A stretch of DNA of 64,000 nucleotides from Nonomuraea coxensis DSM 45129 (lineage in GTDB: Bacteria; Actinomycetota; Actinomycetes; Streptosporangiales; Streptosporangiaceae): positions 3,824,501-3,888,500 of the forward strand of contig NZ_CP068985.1 of NCBI RefSeq assembly GCF_019397265.1, written 5' to 3'. How positions within the stretch are numbered: position 1 is the first letter of the stretch; the number at the start of each line of letters is the position of its first letter. The position numbers were made by a program, and so were the translations under genes. The notes beneath the pieces are model-generated. The model was given only the letters and a program-made list of their open reading frames with translations. It was not told the DNA's origin and did not search any database. Below, one piece after another: positions 8,063 through 17,037 of this stretch.

Positions 8063-8865
8063 GAGTCCTCGCCCTCCAGCTCCGGGTCCTGGGCGAGCGC
8101 CTGCCGTTCCAGCTCGCGGCGGATGGCGGCCCGCAGCTCGCGGCGGGCCTCCCGCTGCCGCGCCTTGAGCTGCCTGCGCATCTCGCGCTCCCTGGCCCCC
8201 TGCGCGTCGCGGCGGCGCTCGTGCTCCTCCCGCAGCTCCTCGATGCGCAGCGCGTTGTCCACGGCGGGCTCGCGGAAGGCCGTCTCCTCCAGGCGGCTCT
8301 GCAGCTCCTCCTCGGTGCCGCCCCGCTCGCGCAGCCGCCGCGCCCACTCCTCCAGCTCGACGTGGACGCGGTCGATGCGCCGCTCCAGGTCCGCCTCCTC
8401 CAGCCGCTCCCGCTCGGCCTGCTCGGCCTCCAGCCGGGCCAGCTCGGCCCGCTGCTCGGCGATCAGCCGCCGGTAGGCGTCGTTGCGGCGGCGCAGCGCC
8501 TGGCTCATCGCGCCGCGCCGGGCGCGCAGCCGCACCCGCCGGTCCTCGGTGTCGTCCTGGACCTCGTCGCTGCCGGTGAGCTGCCACGAGCGGTGCACCA
8601 TGGCCAGCACGAACGCGGTCACGCCCAGCGTGATGACGATCGCGGTGAGGACCATGGCCTGCGGCAGCGGGTCGGCCATGCCCGCCGCCCCGACGAACGG
8701 GGGCACGCCCGCGTTGCCGCCGGCCGTGACGATGAGCAGGTTCACCCCGTTGCCCAGCATGATCACGCCGGCCAGCACCCTGACGAGGCTCCGTTCCATC
8801 AGCAGCGTGACCCCGGCCGCGATCAGCGCGCCGGAGGCGGCGAAGGGCAGCAGCGGCGCGTTCAT
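8059..8865 (-). CDS. mnhC: Mrp/Mnh subunit C with long charged coiled-coil extension
   Basis: Residues 1-95 are a normal MnhC (NuoK-like) unit with three helices and the motifs VLAGVIMLGNGVNLLIV and DPLPQAMVLTAIVITLG. Residues from about 100 to 268 form an added hydrophilic tail rich in Arg, Glu and Ala. It has strong heptad character (for example RLIAEQRAELARLEAEQAER and RRQLKARQREARRELRAAIR), predicting a long cytoplasmic coiled coil. The usual MnhC is roughly 110-180 residues, so this is exceptional. GGGGAGGAAGG precedes the ATG, giving the best ribosome-binding site of the operon. The function of the tail is unknown. Confidence 0.92.
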   Translation of the reverse strand: MNAPLLPFAASGALIAAGVTLLMERSLVRVLAGVIMLGNGVNLLIVTAGGNAGVPPFVGAAGMADPLPQAMVLTAIVITLGVTAFVLAMVHRSWQLTGSDEVQDDTEDRRVRLRARRGAMSQALRRRNDAYRRLIAEQRAELARLEAEQAERERLEEADLERRIDRVHVELEEWARRLRERGGTEEELQSRLEETAFREPAVDNALRIEELREEHERRRDAQGAREREMRRQLKARQREARRELRAAIRRELERQALAQDPELEGEDS

Positions 8866-11660
8866 CCTTCCTCCCCGGCGCCCGCGCGCGCGTCCGGCTC
8901 CGCGCCCTCCCCGGCGTCGATCTGCCGGTCGAGCTCCGCGCCGAGGCCGCGCAGCACGTCCTGCACCATCCCGATGACCGACAGGTAGACGCCGATGTCG
9001 AACAGCAGGCCCGTGGACAGGTGCACGTGCCCGAGCACCGGCACCGTCACGTCGGCCGCCAGCATGTCGAGCGCCGCCCGCCCGGCCAGCAGCCCGATCA
9101 GCGCCGTCGCCGCGGAGAGGGTCAGCCCGGCCCCCATCAGCACGCCCGCGTGCACCGGCACCGCCACGGCCAGCTCGTTGCGCCCGCCCGCCAGGTAGCG
9201 CACGGTGATCGCCAGCCCGGCCACGATGCCGCCCGCGAACCCGCCGCCCACCCCGCTGTGCCCGATGAACAGCAGGAACACCGACAGCAGCAGCACCGTG
9301 TGGAAGGTCAGCCTGGCCGCGATCTCGAACGCCACCACCCGCTTGCCGGCCGGCCGCGTCGAGGTCAGCCAGTGGGTGCGCTCGGGGGGCGGCGGCTCGC
9401 CCCGCTCGATCGCGTACGACCGCCGCCGCAGGAACACGAGGCTCGTCACGCCCAGCGTGAGCACGACCACCACCGAGCTCTCGCCCAGGGTGTCCCAGGC
9501 GCGGATGTCGAGGATGACGGCGCTGACGATGTTGGCGATGCCCGCCTCCCGCGCCGCGGCCTCCAGGAGCCCGCCCACCGGCTCGGCGGTGCGGGCGCTC
9601 ATCGCCTCCATGCCGGCGCCGGTCGCCACCACGGCCACGGCCACGCCGAGCGTGGCGCGCAGCGGCAGCGCCAGCCGCCCCCTGACCGGGTCGATCGGCA
9701 GCCGCCGCAGCACCAGCGCGAAGATCACCAGGCTGAGCGTCTCGGCCAGGAACTGGGTGAGCGCCAGGTCGGGCGAGCCGTGCACGAGGAACAGCAGCGC
9801 CGTGCCGTAACCGGTGAAGCCCACGATGACGGCCAGGAAGATGGACGCGCGGGCGAACAGCGCCACCACCGCCGCCGCCACCGTCAGCACCGCGACGACG
9901 AGCTGCTCCGGCCGATCCCACCACACGACCGGCGACTCCAGGCGGGGGGCGCCGCCGTAGACGACCGAGAACACGCCGACGCCGATCATGGCCAGCAGCG
10001 TGAGCAGCAGGTAGTCCGGCACCGAGCCGCGCTGGATCATGCCGGTGACCTGGATGGCGAGCCGGTCGAGCCGGCGGATCAGCGACCAGTACGCCTGCCC
10101 CGAGTCCACCAGGTGCAGCCGCGCGCCCATCCGCGCGACCGGCTCCCTGGCCAGGAACAGCGCCACCCCGCCCGCCAGCGCCGCCGCCGACAGCAGCAGC
10201 GGCAGGCCGAACCCGCTCCACACCGCCAGATGGGCGGGATGCCCGGGGGCGCGGAAGAAGACCGTGTAGCCGGTCTCCATCGCGTGGCCGTACCAGGAGG
10301 AGAACGGCACCAGGGCGAGCCCCAGCGCCGCCAGCAGCGCCGCGGGCACGAACGTCGCCGCGGCCGGCCGCTCCACCTCCCGCTCCGCCACCCCGGGCTT
10401 CACGGCGAAGGCCCCCCACAGGAAGCGCAGCGTGTACGCCGCCGTCAGCGCCGACCCCGCCACCACGCCCGCGAGCGCCCACGGGGTGCCGCGCAGCGCC
10501 TCCAGCGCCGCCTCCTTGCCGACGAACCCCGCCAGCGGCGGCACCCCCGCCATCGACGCCCCGGCCAGCACCGCCGCCGCGCACACCCACGGCATCGAAC
10601 TGCCGAGACCGCTCAGCTCGCGCACGTCCCGGCTGCCCGCCGCGTGGTCGATCACGCCCACAAGCAGGAACAGCGCCGCCTTGAACAGCGCGTGCGCGAG
10701 CAGCATGCCGGTGCCCGCGAGCGCCGCCCCGCGCGTGCCGTACCCGAACAGCGCGACCAGGAAGCCGAGCTGGCTGACCGTGCCGTAGGCGAGCAGCCGC
10801 TTGAGGTCGCTCTCGCGCAGCGCCCGCCAGCCGCCCAGCGCCATCGTGAGCAGGCCCAGCACCACCGTGGGCGCCCGCCACCAGGTCAGGTCCCCGGCCG
10901 CGGGACCGAGCCGCGCCACCAGGTACACGCCCGCCTTCACCATCGCCGCCGCGTGCAGGTACGCCGAGACCGGCGTCGGCGCGGCCATGGCCGCGGGCAG
11001 CCACGAGCTGAACGGGAAGATCGCCGACTTCGCCAGGGCGCCGGCCAGGATCAGCACGATCGCGGCCGGCCCGACGTCGCCGGGGCCGAGCTCCGAGACC
11101 CGGTACGTGCCCGCCTCCAGCCCCACCAGCACGAACCCGGCCAGCATGGCGAGACCGCCGAACGTGGTGACCGTCAGCGCCTTCATCGCCGCCTGCCGGC
11201 TCGTCCGGCTCTCCGGCTCGTGCCCGATCAGCAGGTACGAGAAGACCGTGGTCAGCTCCCAGAAGACGTACAGCAGGAGCAGGTCGTCGGCCGTCACCAG
11301 GCCCAGCATCGACCCGGCGAAGGCCACCATGACGCCGCCGTAGCGGCCGAGCCCCTCGTCGCCGGCGGAGAAGTAGCGGGCGCTGTAGACCAGCACCAGC
11401 ACGCCGACGCCGGTGACCAGGGCCATCATGAGCATCGCCAGCGCGTCGGCGCGGAAGGCCAGCTCCAGCCCCATCGCCGGCGCCCACCGGGTGACCTCCT
11501 CCGCCGGCGCCCGCCCGCCCAGCCCCAGCCACACCGTGTACCCGAACCCCGCCGCGGGAGCCAGCGCCAGCACCGGCAGCGCGCGGCGGCCGCCGATCCA
11601 GCGGGCCAGCCAGGGGGCGCACGCCGCCGCCACCGCGTGCAGGATCAGCAGCGACTCCAT
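8862..11660 (-). CDS. mnhA: Mrp/Mnh subunit A fused to subunit B
   Basis: A 932-residue NuoL-like subunit that starts the Mrp operon. The N-terminal two thirds hold the antiporter fold, including LYVFWELTTVFSYLLIG, ALAKSAIFPFSSWLPAAMAA, TPVSAYLHAAAMVKAGVYL and LLAHALFKAALFLLVG. The C-terminal third contains the MnhB domain (ARLTFHTVLLLSVFLLFIG, GGGFAGGIVAGLAI). The gene therefore replaces separate mnhA and mnhB, as is usual in actinobacteria. ATG at 11660 is chosen because GAGGAG lies just upstream. The complex exchanges monovalent cations for protons and supports pH and salt homeostasis. The promoter should lie within 11661-11720. Confidence 0.95.
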   Translation of the reverse strand: MESLLILHAVAAACAPWLARWIGGRRALPVLALAPAAGFGYTVWLGLGGRAPAEEVTRWAPAMGLELAFRADALAMLMMALVTGVGVLVLVYSARYFSAGDEGLGRYGGVMVAFAGSMLGLVTADDLLLLYVFWELTTVFSYLLIGHEPESRTSRQAAMKALTVTTFGGLAMLAGFVLVGLEAGTYRVSELGPGDVGPAAIVLILAGALAKSAIFPFSSWLPAAMAAPTPVSAYLHAAAMVKAGVYLVARLGPAAGDLTWWRAPTVVLGLLTMALGGWRALRESDLKRLLAYGTVSQLGFLVALFGYGTRGAALAGTGMLLAHALFKAALFLLVGVIDHAAGSRDVRELSGLGSSMPWVCAAAVLAGASMAGVPPLAGFVGKEAALEALRGTPWALAGVVAGSALTAAYTLRFLWGAFAVKPGVAEREVERPAAATFVPAALLAALGLALVPFSSWYGHAMETGYTVFFRAPGHPAHLAVWSGFGLPLLLSAAALAGGVALFLAREPVARMGARLHLVDSGQAYWSLIRRLDRLAIQVTGMIQRGSVPDYLLLTLLAMIGVGVFSVVYGGAPRLESPVVWWDRPEQLVVAVLTVAAAVVALFARASIFLAVIVGFTGYGTALLFLVHGSPDLALTQFLAETLSLVIFALVLRRLPIDPVRGRLALPLRATLGVAVAVVATGAGMEAMSARTAEPVGGLLEAAAREAGIANIVSAVILDIRAWDTLGESSVVVVLTLGVTSLVFLRRRSYAIERGEPPPPERTHWLTSTRPAGKRVVAFEIAARLTFHTVLLLSVFLLFIGHSGVGGGFAGGIVAGLAITVRYLAGGRNELAVAVPVHAGVLMGAGLTLSAATALIGLLAGRAALDMLAADVTVPVLGHVHLSTGLLFDIGVYLSVIGMVQDVLRGLGAELDRQIDAGEGAEPDARAGAGEEG

Positions 11661-11720
11661 GGGCTCCTCGGGCGGGGGCGGGCATACCGGTCTCGTCCGC
11701 CCAATCTCGCCCACGCCGTG

Positions 11721-11748
11721 ACCCCGGCCGCGCAGGCGCGGCCGGGGT
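11721..11748 (-). terminator. Strong GC hairpin after the S33 peptidase gene
   Basis: Bases 11721-11733 pair perfectly with 11736-11748 (13 base pairs, two unpaired bases in the centre). The hairpin sits about 36 bases downstream of the peptidase stop and upstream of mnhA, both on the minus strand. It would end peptidase transcripts and insulate the antiporter operon. No U-tract follows, which is common for actinobacterial terminators. Confidence 0.7.
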
Positions 11749-11784
11749 TGACCAGTCCCTCACCAGCGGCAGGGGCTGGCGGCA

Positions 11785-13179
11785 TCAGGCCTTGGCAGAA
11801 GCGTGGCAGGCTCCGCGGGCCGGGGCACGGACGGTGATCAGGTAACGGTCGACCTGGCGTTCCACGCACGACGAGCCGCCGTGGTAGGCCGTGTGGCCGT
11901 CGCCGTCGTTGGTCAGCAGCACGCCGTTGGCGAGCTGCGCGGCCAGCGACCTGGCCAGCGCGTACGGCGTCGCCGGGTCCCGGGTCGTGCCCACCACCAC
12001 GATCGGCGGCGAGCCGGGTGCCGTCACCTTCTTGGTGAACGGCCGGCCCTTCACCGGCCAGTACGGGCACGGCGTCTCCGGGTGGTCGGCGCAGGAGATG
12101 GCCAGGCGGGCCATGGACTCGTTCGTGTACGTGCCGTCCTGGCGGCGGCCGTTGTAGAAGTCGGCGAGGACCAGCAGGGCCGTGCCGTCGCCCTTGAACG
12201 CCATCGCCAGCGCGCCCCGCAGGTACTTCCACGAGTCGGCCGAGTAGAGGGCCGCCATGACGCCGGTGCGCACGATCGACTCGGTGACCTGCCGCCCGTC
12301 CATCGTGTTGCGCAGCGGGGCGCGGTCGGCCCGCCGCAGCAGCGCGTCCAGACGCTTCCCGGCCGCGGACAGGGTGTGCTTCCTGAAGGGGCAGTCCGCG
12401 CGTGTGAAGCAGTCGCGCAGGAACGCGTTCATCGCCACCTGGAACCCCTGCGCCTGCGAGCGCTGGAACTCGGCCCCCGTCTGCCGCGGGTCCTCGGCGC
12501 CGTCCAGCACCATGGCGCGGATCCGCCTCGGGTACAGGTCGGCGTACCTGGCGCCCAGGTAGGTGCCGTAGGACCAGCCCAGGTACGTCAGGCGGGCGTC
12601 GCCGAGCGCCGAGCGCATCACGTCCAGGTCGCGGGCGGCCTCGTAGGTGCCGACGTGCCGCAGCAGTTCCTTGCCCGAGCCGGCGGCGCAGGACTTGGCG
12701 AGCGCCTTGCCCCACGCCTTGAGCGTGGCGCGCTCGCGCCGGTCGTCGGGGGTCTCGTCGGCGGCGTGGTAGGCGTCCATGCCGAGCGTGCCGAGGCAGC
12801 GCACCGGGGCCGACCGGCCCACGCCGCGCGGGTCGAACGACACCACGTCGAAACGCTGCCGCAGCGCGGCCGACAGGACCGTCCTGTCGGCCCGGAGCAG
12901 GTCCACGCCGGACGCGCCCGGGCCGCCGAAGTTCAGGACCACGGAGCCGATCCGCCTCCCGGTGGCGGGCAGCCGGATCATACTGATCTTGATCTGCCGG
13001 CCGCCCGGCTTCGCGTAGTCGAGCGGGACCCGCAGCGTGGCGCACTGGAAACCGCCGCCGCACGACGTCCAGGCCGGGCGCTGGCCGTAGGAGGTGGGGG
13101 CGCCGGCGGCACTGGCGAGGCCGGTCATGGCGAGCAAAGCGGCGATGGCCGCGGAAATGACAAGGATCGAGCGTCGCAT
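11785..13179 (-). CDS. Secreted alpha/beta hydrolase, S33 tripeptidyl aminopeptidase-like
   Basis: The 464-residue protein opens with a signal peptide (MRRSILVISAAIAALLAMTG then ASA-A) and is probably exported. The alpha/beta-hydrolase core has the oxyanion segment LNFGGPGASG, FDPRGVGRS, and the nucleophile elbow GWSYG with Ser203. Near the end are VVGTTRDPATPY (acid) and GDGHTAYHGG (His). It matches the SlpD/SlpE-type tripeptidyl aminopeptidases of Streptomyces and relatives, which release tripeptides from N-termini. Paired cysteines (for example 40/46) suit an extracellular protein. ATG 13179 is preferred; a TTG two codons upstream is possible. A strong hairpin follows the gene. Confidence 0.88.
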   Translation of the reverse strand: MRRSILVISAAIAALLAMTGLASAAGAPTSYGQRPAWTSCGGGFQCATLRVPLDYAKPGGRQIKISMIRLPATGRRIGSVVLNFGGPGASGVDLLRADRTVLSAALRQRFDVVSFDPRGVGRSAPVRCLGTLGMDAYHAADETPDDRRERATLKAWGKALAKSCAAGSGKELLRHVGTYEAARDLDVMRSALGDARLTYLGWSYGTYLGARYADLYPRRIRAMVLDGAEDPRQTGAEFQRSQAQGFQVAMNAFLRDCFTRADCPFRKHTLSAAGKRLDALLRRADRAPLRNTMDGRQVTESIVRTGVMAALYSADSWKYLRGALAMAFKGDGTALLVLADFYNGRRQDGTYTNESMARLAISCADHPETPCPYWPVKGRPFTKKVTAPGSPPIVVVGTTRDPATPYALARSLAAQLANGVLLTNDGDGHTAYHGGSSCVERQVDRYLITVRAPARGACHASAKA

Positions 13180-13351
13180 GCTCAAACGCTGAACGTGAAA
13201 GCTTGCGATGCCCTTTAATCGCGCTGTATTAGATCATTTGCAAGAATAAGAGCAGTGATCGGAAAAATCCGACGTAGTGCCAGAAAAGGGGATTTCGCCG
13301 ATCGGCCCGTCAGTCCGATCAGCCGACCGCGATCGCCGGTAGCCCTGTTGG

Positions 13352-13410
13352 CCGGTCGCCCCCGCTGACCGGTCGCCCCCATCGACAGTCGCCCCCGTTG
13401 GCCGGTCGCT
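13352..13410. repeat. Degenerate 17-bp tandem repeats
   Basis: About three and a half copies of a unit close to CCGGTCGCCCCCGCTGA run from 13352 to the stop codon of the SRPBCC gene. Copies 1 and 2 (13352-13368, 13369-13385) differ at three positions. Copy 3 is shortened and copy 4 is partial. They fill much of the gap before the peptidase gene. No function is evident. Confidence 0.6.
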
Positions 13411-13829
13411 CAGCCAGAGCCCTCGACACGGCGGCTCACCTCGTCGGCCAGCCGGTCGAGCGAGCGGTCGAGCAGCTCACTGACCTCCTCCGCCCGCGCC
13501 CCGCCCTCGGGCTGGTCCAGCAGCGAGATGTGCACCGTGACCTCGCTAGTCCCGCTCGCGGAGTCGGACACCTGGAGCCAGCCGGCGTAGTCGGGGTGGT
13601 CACGGCCGCCCCACTCGACCCGGAGCTGGTCCTCCTGGGCGCGGAACAGCCCTTCGTGGGTCCCCTCGCCGGGCACCAGGTCGCCCTCGGCCTCCACCCG
13701 GTCGGGGCCGGCGTCGGAGACGTGCAGGCCGCGCGGCAGCCAGCGGTCCATCACGGCGACGTCGGAGGCCACACCGAACACGATCGTGCTCTCGGCCGGC
13801 ATGCCCCGAGATGCCTCGAATTCTGCCAT
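13410..13829 (-). CDS. SRPBCC (START-like) family protein
   Basis: A 139-residue protein of the polyketide-cyclase/START-like fold. Evidence is the pattern of alternating strands (ESTIVFGVASDVAVMDRWLP, WLQVSDSASGTSEVTVHISL) ending in the long helix EEVSELLDRSLDRLADEVSR. These proteins bind hydrophobic ligands or act as cyclase-like enzymes, but no catalytic residues are recognisable here. The start is set by GGAGGG a few bases before ATG 13829. It diverges from the Jet genes across 140 bases, and nothing links it functionally to them. Confidence 0.75.
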   Translation of the reverse strand: MAEFEASRGMPAESTIVFGVASDVAVMDRWLPRGLHVSDAGPDRVEAEGDLVPGEGTHEGLFRAQEDQLRVEWGGRDHPDYAGWLQVSDSASGTSEVTVHISLLDQPEGGARAEEVSELLDRSLDRLADEVSRRVEGSG

Positions 13830-13969
13830 TTCGACCCTCCGATATTCGTTCCCCGGTTGTTTCCAATCTGCCGCCGTACCCGGGTGATCCGCGCGCAAAC
13901 CGCGACCTTCCGGCGGCGGTTCCCCGCTACCGTTGCGTGGTCCGGAAATCGCGCGAGGGGAGCGGGGCG

Positions 13970-15784
13970 ATGGCTGAGCCGCCGAGAGTGCCGCCGGAGC
14001 TTTTCCGGTTCGCCACGACGGAACGGGCGGACCTGCACATCGCGGTGCTCCACGCCTTCGCCGAGGCCGCCGGCCGCCTGGAGACCGCGCTCACCCCGGC
14101 CGCGCTGCGCGCCCTCCTGCCTCCCGAGGCCGGCGGTGAGCGGGACGTCGCCGCCGCACTCCGCAGGCTCACCGCCTGGGGGCTGCTCGACGTCGTCTTC
14201 GACCACACGGGCGGCTTCGGCACCGCCGAGGCGTACCGGCGCGAGAGCCCCCAGTACGCCCTGACCCGGCGCGGCGAAGCCGCACTCGCCGCACTCCGCC
14301 ACGCCACGGCAGCCCTGCCGTCCTCAGAGAGGTCGTCAGGGATGTCTTCGGAGACGTCCTCAGGGGCGTCGTCAGGGGCGTCGTCAGGGGCGTCGTCAGG
14401 GGGAACGGCAGAGATGTCCTCGGGGGCGTCCTCAGAGTCGTTCTCGGGGTCGCCGTCAGGAGCCCTGCACACCGCCGTCCTCGACGCCGTCGCCGACCGC
14501 CTGCGCGAGCTCGACGACCTGCTCCGCGACGCCGACCCCGGACACGACCGGCGCGTCTTCACCGCCCTGCGCGAGCTGGAGTGCCACTTCGACGGCCTGC
14601 GGGCCGATGCCGGCCGCTTCACCGCCGAACTGCGCCGCCTCCTCCGCCCCGGCACGCCCGCCCCCGACGGGCCGCCTGCCGGCGCCGCGGTGACGTACCT
14701 CCAGGAGACCGTGACGTACCTCCAGGAGTACGCCACCGGCCTGGACCAGCGGTGGGACGCCATCAAGCAGGCCCTGGAGTCCGTCGCCCGGCACGGCGTG
14801 AACGTCCTGCACACCCGCGCCCTCGCCGGCGCCAACCTGCCCCCGTCCCGGGCCGAGGTGTCCTCGTCCCGTGGCGGCCTGGCCCCTTCCCCCTCTCTCC
14901 CCGGGCAGGACCCGGTGGCTGCGTGGCTGGAGGAGCGGGCGGTGCGCTGGGAGGCGCTGAGGGCGTGGTTCGCGGAGGACGGCGGGGCGCGGCGGCTGCA
15001 TGACGTCGCGCGGGAGGCCGTCGTCGCGCTGCTGGAGTCGCTCGACCGGATCGCCGACGCGCGGCGGCGACCGGCGGGCGCCGCCGCCGACTTCCGCGCC
15101 CTGGCGCGCTGGTTCGCCACCGCCCCCACCGAGGATGACGCCCACCGGCTGTGGGACGCCGCGTTCGGGCTGGCCCCCGCCCGGCACGCGCACCTCGGGC
15201 ACGCCGACGCCGAACTCGTCCCCGCCGGGGTGCCGTGGGCGCGGGCGGAGCCGGTCGAGGTGTCGGCGCTGCTGCGGTCGCGGGGGCGTACCGAGCGGGT
15301 GGGCCGTACCGGCAAGGTCCGCGACGTGACGGCCCTGCGCGCCGAGCGCCGCGCCCGCGCCGCGAGGGAACGCGCCGCGCTGGAGACCGCCTGGTCCTCC
15401 CTGGCCACGACCATCAGCGGCGCCACTCCGGCCCACGGCGGCGGGCGTACGTCAGCAGGCCCCGGCGAGCCGGCGGCGTCCGGGACCGGTGCGATGCGGT
15501 TGTCGCGGCTGGGCGAGCTCGACCACGCCGGGCTCGCCCGCCTGCTCGACCTCATCGGACGCGCCCTGGCCGAACGCCCCGACGCCGCCGGGTTCCGCCG
15601 CGCGGCCACCGCCGACGGCCGGATCGAGATCGTGCTGCGCGACCCGGAGGACGGCGCGGTGGCGGAGCTGCGTACCCCGGAGGGCTCTTTCCTGGGCCCC
15701 GACTACCTCATCGACCTGCACGCCGCCGGCGGCCACGGGTGCGAGACGACCCCGGCCCCCCACAGCCGGGCGGTGGGGGCGTGA
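13970..15784 (+). CDS. jetA: Wadjet type III JetA-like protein (DUF2397, TIGR02677)
   Basis: A 604-residue protein of the TIGR02677/DUF2397 family, the kleisin-like subunit of Wadjet type III plasmid-defence complexes. The opening (LFRFATTERADLHIAVLHAF) and the winged-helix segment GLLDVVFDHTGGFGTAEAYR are typical. HGVNVLHTRALAGANLPPSRAEV and the C-terminal block RDVTALRAERRARAARER also match. Residues about 118-164 are an inserted Ser/Gly-rich low-complexity stretch encoded partly by perfect 12-bp repeats. The ATG is preceded by GAGGGGAG. The stop overlaps the GTG of jetB, so the two are translated together. Assignment is from family recall; an HMM search would settle it. Confidence 0.85.
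   Translation: MAEPPRVPPELFRFATTERADLHIAVLHAFAEAAGRLETALTPAALRALLPPEAGGERDVAAALRRLTAWGLLDVVFDHTGGFGTAEAYRRESPQYALTRRGEAALAALRHATAALPSSERSSGMSSETSSGASSGASSGASSGGTAEMSSGASSESFSGSPSGALHTAVLDAVADRLRELDDLLRDADPGHDRRVFTALRELECHFDGLRADAGRFTAELRRLLRPGTPAPDGPPAGAAVTYLQETVTYLQEYATGLDQRWDAIKQALESVARHGVNVLHTRALAGANLPPSRAEVSSSRGGLAPSPSLPGQDPVAAWLEERAVRWEALRAWFAEDGGARRLHDVAREAVVALLESLDRIADARRRPAGAAADFRALARWFATAPTEDDAHRLWDAAFGLAPARHAHLGHADAELVPAGVPWARAEPVEVSALLRSRGRTERVGRTGKVRDVTALRAERRARAARERAALETAWSSLATTISGATPAHGGGRTSAGPGEPAASGTGAMRLSRLGELDHAGLARLLDLIGRALAERPDAAGFRRAATADGRIEIVLRDPEDGAVAELRTPEGSFLGPDYLIDLHAAGGHGCETTPAPHSRAVGA
14363..14398. repeat. 12-bp tandem repeat inside jetA
   Basis: Three perfect consecutive copies of GGGGCGTCGTCA, flanked by degenerate copies over about 14320-14460. 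The unit keeps the reading frame and encodes Gly-Ala-Ser-Ser. It lies just after the N-terminal winged-helix region. Being in frame, copy-number slippage would change only linker length. Confidence 0.85.
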
Positions 15785-17037
15785 ACGGCCGCGCCAACCA
15801 GCTCGTACGGGCCGAGAAGGAGGAGATCGCACGGGCCGTCAGGACGCTGCTCGGCCGCCCCCTGGTGTCCCGGCACGCCGACCCGGCCGCGTTCGAGCTG
15901 GTCAGGAAGCGACGCCGCCCGCTCGTCCAGTGGTTCGACTACTTCTGCGGATGGCGGCTCGTCGTCGAGCCCCGTCAGGGGTACGCCCGGCTCGCCAAGG
16001 TCCGCCCGCGCGCCGACGCCACCCGCCCGGCCCGGCGTACGCACGGCTCCGCGATCCCGTTCGACCGCCGCCGCTACACGCTGCTGTGCCTGTGCGCGGC
16101 CGAGCTGCTCGCCGCGCCCGTCACCACGGTCGGCCTGCTGGCCCGGCGGGTGGCGCGGGCCGCCGCCGCGGAACCCGGCGTGCCGCCCTTCGACCCGGTA
16201 CGGGGGGAGGAGCGGGCGGCGTTCGCCGACGCGGTCGCGCTCCTGCGGCAGTACGGCGCCCTCACACCCCTTCACGAACCCCCCGGCACCGGCTCCGGCG
16301 ACGGCGACGAGGAGGCCGGTCATGGCGCCGATGTGCTCTACCGCGCCGACACCACCCTGGTGACCCGCCTGCTCACCACCCCCGTCCCGCCCTCCACCCT
16401 CCAGGCCCCCGACCTCGCCGCGCTCACCGCCGAGCCCCGCTACGGCGGGGACGAGCCGACCGCGACCCAGCGCACCCTGTGGGCCCGCCACTCCCTCGTC
16501 CGCCGCCTGCTCGACGAGCCGGTCGTCCACCTCGACGATCTCACACCCGACGAGTCCGCCTACGCCGCCTCACCCGCCGGCCGCCGCATGATCCGGCGCG
16601 CCGCCGAGGAAGCCGGCTTCGTCCTGGAGGAACGCGCCGAGGGCTTCCTCCTCGTGGACCCCGACGCCATCGCCACCGACAGCCGCTTCCCCGACGACGG
16701 CAGCCCCGCCAAGGTCGCCGCCCTGCTCCTGCTCGACCCGCTGATCACCGCCGGCCCCCTGACCACCGGGCGGCTGGCGGACGAGGCCGCCGGGCTGCTG
16801 CGCCGCTTCCCCCGGTGGGCCAGGTCCTACCGGTCGGAGGACGGGGCCTTCCGCCTGGCCGCCGACGCGCTGGAGGTGCTCGCGCGCTTCGGGCTGGCCC
16901 GCCGCACGGGTGACCGGGTCGCCGCTCTCCCCGCCGCCGCCCGTTACCGCGTCACGCCCGCCGGCCCCGCTGACCTCACCGGCCCCGCTGACCTCACCGA
17001 TCCTGCGGACCTCGCCGACCTCGTGGAGGACGCGTGA
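15781..17037 (+). CDS. jetB: Wadjet type III JetB-like protein (DUF2398, TIGR02678)
   Basis: A 418-residue TIGR02678/DUF2398 family protein, the KITE-like partner of the JetC ATPase in Wadjet type III. Recognisable segments are ARAVRTLLGRPLVSRHADP, LVQWFDYFCGWRLVVEP and RRYTLLCLCAAELLAAP. VHLDDLTPDESAYAASPAGR and the C-terminal winged-helix LRRFPRWARSYRSEDGAFRL also match. The GTG start overlaps the jetA stop, and the stop overlaps the GTG of jetC. The last 30 residues are a repeat (PADLTG/PADLTD/PADLAD) from an 18-bp tandem duplication. Function is inferred from the family and gene order. Confidence 0.85.
   Translation: MNGRANQLVRAEKEEIARAVRTLLGRPLVSRHADPAAFELVRKRRRPLVQWFDYFCGWRLVVEPRQGYARLAKVRPRADATRPARRTHGSAIPFDRRRYTLLCLCAAELLAAPVTTVGLLARRVARAAAAEPGVPPFDPVRGEERAAFADAVALLRQYGALTPLHEPPGTGSGDGDEEAGHGADVLYRADTTLVTRLLTTPVPPSTLQAPDLAALTAEPRYGGDEPTATQRTLWARHSLVRRLLDEPVVHLDDLTPDESAYAASPAGRRMIRRAAEEAGFVLEERAEGFLLVDPDAIATDSRFPDDGSPAKVAALLLLDPLITAGPLTTGRLADEAAGLLRRFPRWARSYRSEDGAFRLAADALEVLARFGLARRTGDRVAALPAAARYRVTPAGPADLTGPADLTDPADLADLVEDA
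16963..17016. repeat. 18-bp tandem repeat at the end of jetB
   Basis: GGCCCCGCTGACCTCACC occurs twice in perfect tandem (16963-16980, 16981-16998), followed by a diverged third copy (16999-17016). It is in frame and encodes Gly-Pro-Ala-Asp-Leu-Thr units at the C-terminus of JetB, just before the jetC start. Confidence 0.85.

Noticed and set aside
9021..11837. Very long plus-strand open frame opposite mnhA
   Set aside because: It is rich in Arg, His and Gln with no domain, as expected for the shadow of a high-GC gene. mnhA on the other strand is clear.
14320..14460. Short regular repeats that could look like a CRISPR array
   Set aside because: The unit is 12 bases with no spacers, lies inside jetA in frame, and no cas genes are present.
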